NCBI GenBank assembly: GCA_035648595.1 | Contig: DASRLH010000290.1 | Coordinates: 1-26,593, forward strand | Reading direction: 5' to 3' | Source of the DNA: RYN-428 sp035648595 | GTDB taxonomy: Bacteria; Planctomycetota; Phycisphaerae; Tepidisphaerales; Tepidisphaeraceae | DNA length: 26,593 nucleotides | Shown here: positions 23,189-26,593 of the stretch, piece after piece | How positions within the stretch are numbered: the stretch's first letter is position 1 | Layout of the letters: every line of letters begins with the position of its first letter | Notes under the pieces: model-generated | Told to the model about the DNA's origin: nothing | Database searches by the model: none | Seen by the model: the letters and a program-made list of their open reading frames with translations, nothing else | Position numbers and translations under genes: made by a program

Positions 23189-24877
23189 TCACGCCCACCA
23201 ATTCAAATCGATGTTCGCAAAAACCACATCATGCGCATCCGCCTCATCCACCTGCGACTTCTGCAAGGCATCAATCGGCCGCCCGCCGGCCAACTGCTCG
23301 GCGATGTTGGCCATTCGCTCGAACCGGGTGGCGTGGAGACTGAAGCGCTGGATGCCGTAGTCCACCGCGCCTTTGGAATGAATGACGAACGGCCAATCGC
23401 TGGCCTGCAGCAGCAGAAGCTCCCGGCCGGCGCGTTCCAGCATGCCGCGAACATCGGCGTTCTCCTTCCAGGGCAAGTCGCGCAGAAGCTGGAGCATCCG
23501 GCCTTCGGCACGGTATTCGACTTCCCAAATCCAGCGGGTTTGGTCGTTAAGCCAGACGCTGTGATCTCCCTCTTTGCCCCAACTTCCCTCCGGCAGGCGA
23601 ACGACCGTCTGGGGCGGATGTTGCTCCAAAACTTCCGCGGCGGTGGCCAGTTGCACGGATTTATCGCGGCTCAGCGTGAAGATCACGTCGCGCAAAAAGC
23701 GCGGGCCTTCAAACCACCAGTGCCCGAAAAGCTCGGCGTCAAACGGCGCGACCACCACCCCGGGCCGGCCATGTTCCCGTTTATACTCGGCCAGCGCATC
23801 CCGCACGATTCGGCAAAAGTGCTGCGAGTGCTCGTACAACTTGCCGAACGTATCTTCGAGGAAGTACGGCTGCTTCTGGGCCAGGTCGATGCTGACGTCC
23901 GTCACGCGATGATAGCGCAGGCCGTGCGGGCCGTTGCGGCGATGGAAGTCGAGATATTCGCCCGAGCCCGGATAGCCGATCGCGCCGCTCCAGACCTGTT
24001 CGCTGACGCGCGGATGCCGCGCCAGCGCGAAGCAATCGGGCACTTGCGGGAAGCTTGCCACGCCAACCGGCTGCATGGGGCTGCGCCAGGGCCGGTTTTT
24101 GTCCCAATAGATCTGGGCTTCGCCGGCCTCGCAAAAAACGCCGGCTTCAAGAGTCCCAAGCGGCTGGGCATCGGCGACTTGATGCGAGTCGATGAAGAAA
24201 TGATCCGCGCCGGCGCCCGCGACAAACGTCTCGATCCCAGCGCGCGGCCGAAGATCGTCGTACAGCACCGGCGGCTTCCACTCCTGGGCCGGCCGATAGC
24301 CGCACTCCGGCAGCCACATCCCGCGCGGCTTTTCTCGCAGATGTCGTTCGCCGGCGAGCGCGCCCGCGCTCATTTGTGCGCGGATACATTCATCGGTAAG
24401 CAGCAGCGGCAGGTAAGCGTGCGTGGCCGGCCCGCCCAGCAATTGCACGTGCCCCTCGTCCCGGCGTGCCGCGAATTGGCCGACGATGTCGCAGTCGATT
24501 CGCTGGAAATCCGCCAGCCGCGCCGCGTACCACTTCTCCCAGCGCCCGGCCAGATAGGCAAAGTGCTTTTGCCCATCCCGCTCGAACACAGCGTGATCGC
24601 GCGCGGCATGCTCCATGCGCTCGTGCAAATATGCGATAAACCCAGCCTTAAATCGCTCCTGGGCCAGTTGCTCGAGCAACACCGGCGTCAGGCCGATTGT
24701 CAGCCCGGGCCGGGCGCGGTGCAGGGCGACTTCGCCGATCATGTCGAGCAACGGCAGATAGGTTTCAGCGGCGGCTTCGTACAGCCACGCCTCGCCGTGC
24801 GGCCACACGCCGTGGTTCAGCACATAAGGCAGATGGCCGTGCAGAACGATGCATAAGCTGCCCAAAGATTCGCTCAT
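23189..24877 (-). CDS. GH57 1,4-alpha-glucan branching enzyme
   Basis: This 562-residue GH57 protein has the family's five-motif plan. Motif 1 is HGHLPYV (His13, His15). Motif 2 is HVQLLGGPATHAYLPLL. Motif 3 is WLPECGYRP with the nucleophile Glu191. Motif 4 is APFDAELFGHWWFEG with acid/base Asp380. The C-terminal all-helical DUF1957 domain starts about residue 440 (NDQTRWIWEVEYRAEGRM). These match TT1467-type branching enzymes, which create alpha-1,6 branches in glycogen. With the GH133 debranching enzyme at the other end of the window the organism should make and degrade branched glycogen. It is a single-gene unit, converging on the MT-A70 gene. Confidence 0.92.
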   Translation of the reverse strand: MSESLGSLCIVLHGHLPYVLNHGVWPHGEAWLYEAAAETYLPLLDMIGEVALHRARPGLTIGLTPVLLEQLAQERFKAGFIAYLHERMEHAARDHAVFERDGQKHFAYLAGRWEKWYAARLADFQRIDCDIVGQFAARRDEGHVQLLGGPATHAYLPLLLTDECIRAQMSAGALAGERHLREKPRGMWLPECGYRPAQEWKPPVLYDDLRPRAGIETFVAGAGADHFFIDSHQVADAQPLGTLEAGVFCEAGEAQIYWDKNRPWRSPMQPVGVASFPQVPDCFALARHPRVSEQVWSGAIGYPGSGEYLDFHRRNGPHGLRYHRVTDVSIDLAQKQPYFLEDTFGKLYEHSQHFCRIVRDALAEYKREHGRPGVVVAPFDAELFGHWWFEGPRFLRDVIFTLSRDKSVQLATAAEVLEQHPPQTVVRLPEGSWGKEGDHSVWLNDQTRWIWEVEYRAEGRMLQLLRDLPWKENADVRGMLERAGRELLLLQASDWPFVIHSKGAVDYGIQRFSLHATRFERMANIAEQLAGGRPIDALQKSQVDEADAHDVVFANIDLNWWA

Positions 24878-24977
24878 GGCAATTCGAATCGTACGGGAAG
24901 GGCGCGGGAAAGCCGAGATGAAATTCTGGCGAGGGATTCATGGGGGTGCAGCGCCCGATTGTGGCGGTCCCTCCTTA

Positions 24978-25111
24978 GTGGGGCGGACATTCTTGTCTGC
25001 CTCGGGTCGGCGAGTGCGGGGTGTACTCACCCCACCGAGCCGACCCGAAGAAATGAGGAAGGGACAAGAATGTCCCTGCGGCGAACGGGCAGACAAAAAT
25101 GTCTGCCCCAC
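24978..25111. repeat. Family B inverted-repeat element (REPIN-like)
   Basis: Arms of 24 bp at 24978-25001 and 25088-25111 match as inverted repeats at 22 of 24 positions. Each arm is self-complementary (GGCAGACA...TGTCTGCC type). The centre has two further hairpin-prone strings, GGGGTGTACTCACCCC and GGGACAAGAATGTCCC. It is non-coding and sits between the GH57 and frr genes. Confidence 0.85.
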
Positions 25112-25134
25112 CATCCGCCAATACGCTCCCGGAA

Positions 25135-25152
25135 AATCGGGCACGCCCGATT
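25135..25152 (-). terminator. Likely intrinsic terminator of frr
   Basis: On the minus strand AATCGGGC-GT-GCCCGATT is a perfect 8-bp stem followed by TT, giving a run of four T residues. It lies 33 bp after the frr stop. The U-tract is short, so the efficiency is uncertain. Confidence 0.45.
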
Positions 25153-25184
25153 CATGGCCGGGGCCGCGCCGCGGAGTGGTTCAT

Positions 25185-25745
25185 TCACACGTCCATGATT
25201 TCTTTCTTCTTGTGTTCGAGCACCTCGTCGATTTTGGTCTCGTGGGTCTTGGTGAGTTCCTGCACCTGCTCCTTGCCGTTCTTGGCGTCGTCCTCGGTGA
25301 TGACGCCGCCCTTTTCCTCGGTGTCGATGAGTTTGTTGGCGTCGCGCCGGGCGGTGCGGATGCGGATTTTCATTTCCTCGGCATGCCCCTTGGCCTGCCC
25401 GGCGAGTTGCAGTCGCCGCTCCTGCGATAAGGGCGGGAGCATCAGGCGCAGCGTCTTACCGTCGCTGTGCGGCGTGAGCCCGATCTTGCTGTCGTTGATC
25501 GCCTTCTCAATCGCCTTCATGTCCCCCGGACTGAAAGGCTTGATGAGCAACTGCGTCGCCTCGGGAACGGAGATCATCGCGATCGAGCGCAGGTCGGTGG
25601 GAGTGCCGTAATAATCCACCTTGATGTGCTCGACAATCGCCGGCGTCGCCCGCCCGGTGCGGATCCCGCGCAACTCGTGCCGCAGATGCTCCACGGCCTT
25701 GTCCATCAGGTCTTCACAATCCAGCAGAATATCGTCCAAAGGCAT
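25185..25745 (-). CDS. frr: Ribosome recycling factor
   Basis: At 186 residues it has the standard RRF length. The protein splits post-termination ribosomes together with EF-G. Family features are the N-terminal HLRHELRGIRTGRATPAIVEHI, YYGTPTDL, the conserved PF(S)PGDMKAIEKAINDSKIGL, LPPLSQERR and a C-terminal helix of the triple bundle ending in HKKKEIMDV. It follows pyrH on the same strand. The pyrH-frr order is widely conserved in bacteria, and here the two are separated by about 228 bp that contain a palindromic element. A hairpin follows the stop. Confidence 0.97.
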   Translation of the reverse strand: MPLDDILLDCEDLMDKAVEHLRHELRGIRTGRATPAIVEHIKVDYYGTPTDLRSIAMISVPEATQLLIKPFSPGDMKAIEKAINDSKIGLTPHSDGKTLRLMLPPLSQERRLQLAGQAKGHAEEMKIRIRTARRDANKLIDTEEKGGVITEDDAKNGKEQVQELTKTHETKIDEVLEHKKKEIMDV

Positions 25746-25800
25746 AGGGTTCGCCAGTTAGGGTTTCACGAGCTTTCTTCGCACCTCGGGAAGAAACTTC

Positions 25801-25955
25801 ACCACGGAGGCACGGAATCACGGAGGCGCACTCGGTTGGTCCGGCGCTCATCGCCGATTCATAATCAGTAGTAAATTAAATGAACCCATTTACTTTTTTT
25901 TTGTGAAACGGCGTATCGCGTCGAATGCGCCTCCGTGCTTCAGTGTCTCCGTGGT
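25801..25955. repeat. Family C inverted-repeat element between frr and pyrH
   Basis: Arms of 30 bp at 25801-25830 and 25926-25955 match as inverted repeats at 27 of 30 positions. Each arm is built from short direct units (CACGGAG types). The centre is AT-rich (about 25860-25910) and includes a run of nine T residues near 25892-25900. No gene is visible in it. Confidence 0.8.
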
Positions 25956-25973
25956 TGCGTTGCTTTCTCCCGC

Positions 25974-26593
25974 TCACGGCGTGATGCGCGTTCCCACGCG
26001 TTGGCCTTGTACGACTCGGGCGATGTTGCCGGGCGTTTTCATGTTGAATACTACCAACGGGATTTTTTGCTGCTTGCACATGGCGAAGGCCGTCAGGTCC
26101 ATCACCTTTAGTTCCTCACGGATCACCTGCTCGTAGCTTACATCGTGGTACATGACCGCGTGCTTGTCCTTCTTTGGGTCGGCGTTGTAGATGCCATCCA
26201 CTTTCGTTGCTTTGAGCAGCACGTCAACGGCCAGTTCGGTCGCCCGCAGGGCGGCACAGGTATCGGTGGTGAAGAACGGGTTTCCAGTGCCGGCGGCGAG
26301 GATCACCACGCGGCCCTTCTCCAGATGCCGGATCGCGCGGCGGCGGATGAACGATTCGCAGACGCTATGTACGCCGATGGCGGACTGCACGCGCGTCGGC
26401 TGGCCCATTTTCTCCATCGTTTCCTGCAATGCCAGTGCATTGAGGATCGTGGCCATCATGCCCATGTAGTCGGCGGTGGCGCGGGGGATGTGGCCCTGCT
26501 CGCTGAAAGTGGCGCCGCGGATGAAATTGCCGCCGCCCACGACGATCCCCAACTGCACGCCCATGCGCGCCACGTCCACGCATTGATGCGCGA
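25974..26593 (-). CDS. pyrH: Uridylate kinase, 5' end beyond the window
   Basis: The visible 206 residues (partial) have the amino-acid-kinase fold of bacterial UMP kinase, which phosphorylates UMP to UDP for nucleotide and sugar-nucleotide synthesis. Motifs are the Gly-rich loop LGIVVGGGNFIRG, the segment DYMGMMATILNALAL, the phosphate-binding GTGNPFFTTDTCAALRA, the VDGIYNADPKKDK loop and MDLTAFAMCKQQKIPLVVFN. The frame is open through the window edge (HQCVDVARMG), so the start codon and about 35-40 N-terminal residues lie outside. It precedes frr on the same strand. Confidence 0.95.
   Translation of the reverse strand, partial: AHQCVDVARMGVQLGIVVGGGNFIRGATFSEQGHIPRATADYMGMMATILNALALQETMEKMGQPTRVQSAIGVHSVCESFIRRRAIRHLEKGRVVILAAGTGNPFFTTDTCAALRATELAVDVLLKATKVDGIYNADPKKDKHAVMYHDVSYEQVIREELKVMDLTAFAMCKQQKIPLVVFNMKTPGNIARVVQGQRVGTRITP

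Noticed and set aside
23150..24856. 568-codon open frame on the plus strand
   Set aside because: It is the antisense of the GH57 branching enzyme, which has all catalytic motifs. The plus-strand translation has no family features.

Overview
The window looks like a chromosomal stretch of a GC-rich planctomycete, most likely near the Phycisphaerae. I infer this from the gene families (a DUF1559-like pseudopilin domain on a multi-spanning membrane protein, a deoxyhypusine-synthase-like enzyme, a degenerate QueC homologue, GH57 and GH133 glycogen enzymes), from frequent weak or absent Shine-Dalgarno sites, and from intergenic spaces filled with palindromic repeats. No rRNA, tRNA, CRISPR array or intact insertion sequence was seen.

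Left part (1-9010): the start of a gene running off the left edge, an ASCH-domain protein, a divergent GH133 glycogen debranching enzyme, a small membrane protein, and a minus-strand operon for a MacAB-TolC-like tripartite efflux system (adaptor, ATPase, permease, outer-membrane lipoprotein). A 103-bp inverted-repeat element splits the permease and TolC genes. Positions 9011-9780 are a decayed accessory zone with a frameshifted antitoxin-like gene and a possible transposase scrap.

Middle (9781-17756): an SMP-30-type lipoprotein, an orphan antitoxin-like gene colliding head-on with a membrane/pseudopilin-like gene, a translationally coupled partner membrane gene, a DUF5615/DUF433 toxin-antitoxin pair, a CheY-like receiver, glutamate racemase, a HEAT-repeat lipoprotein, a zinc alcohol dehydrogenase and the QueC-like protein with an altered PP-loop.

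Right part (17815-26593): an uncharacterised gene and RNase D, a second stand-alone receiver, a small uncharacterised protein, a truncated nucleotidyltransferase-like remnant, the deoxyhypusine-synthase-like gene with a strongly palindromic leader, an orphan MT-A70 methyltransferase, a GH57 branching enzyme, and the housekeeping pair frr and pyrH (pyrH is cut by the window end).

The most distinctive feature is a set of four sequence-unrelated inverted-repeat element families (100-160 bp). In the two clearest families each terminal arm is itself a hairpin, the REPIN/BIME architecture. They lie between genes and inside operons. Around them are several broken or orphan antitoxin-type genes. The window therefore reads as ordinary core metabolism broken up by non-autonomous repeats and decaying selfish modules, rather than as one new multi-gene defence system.
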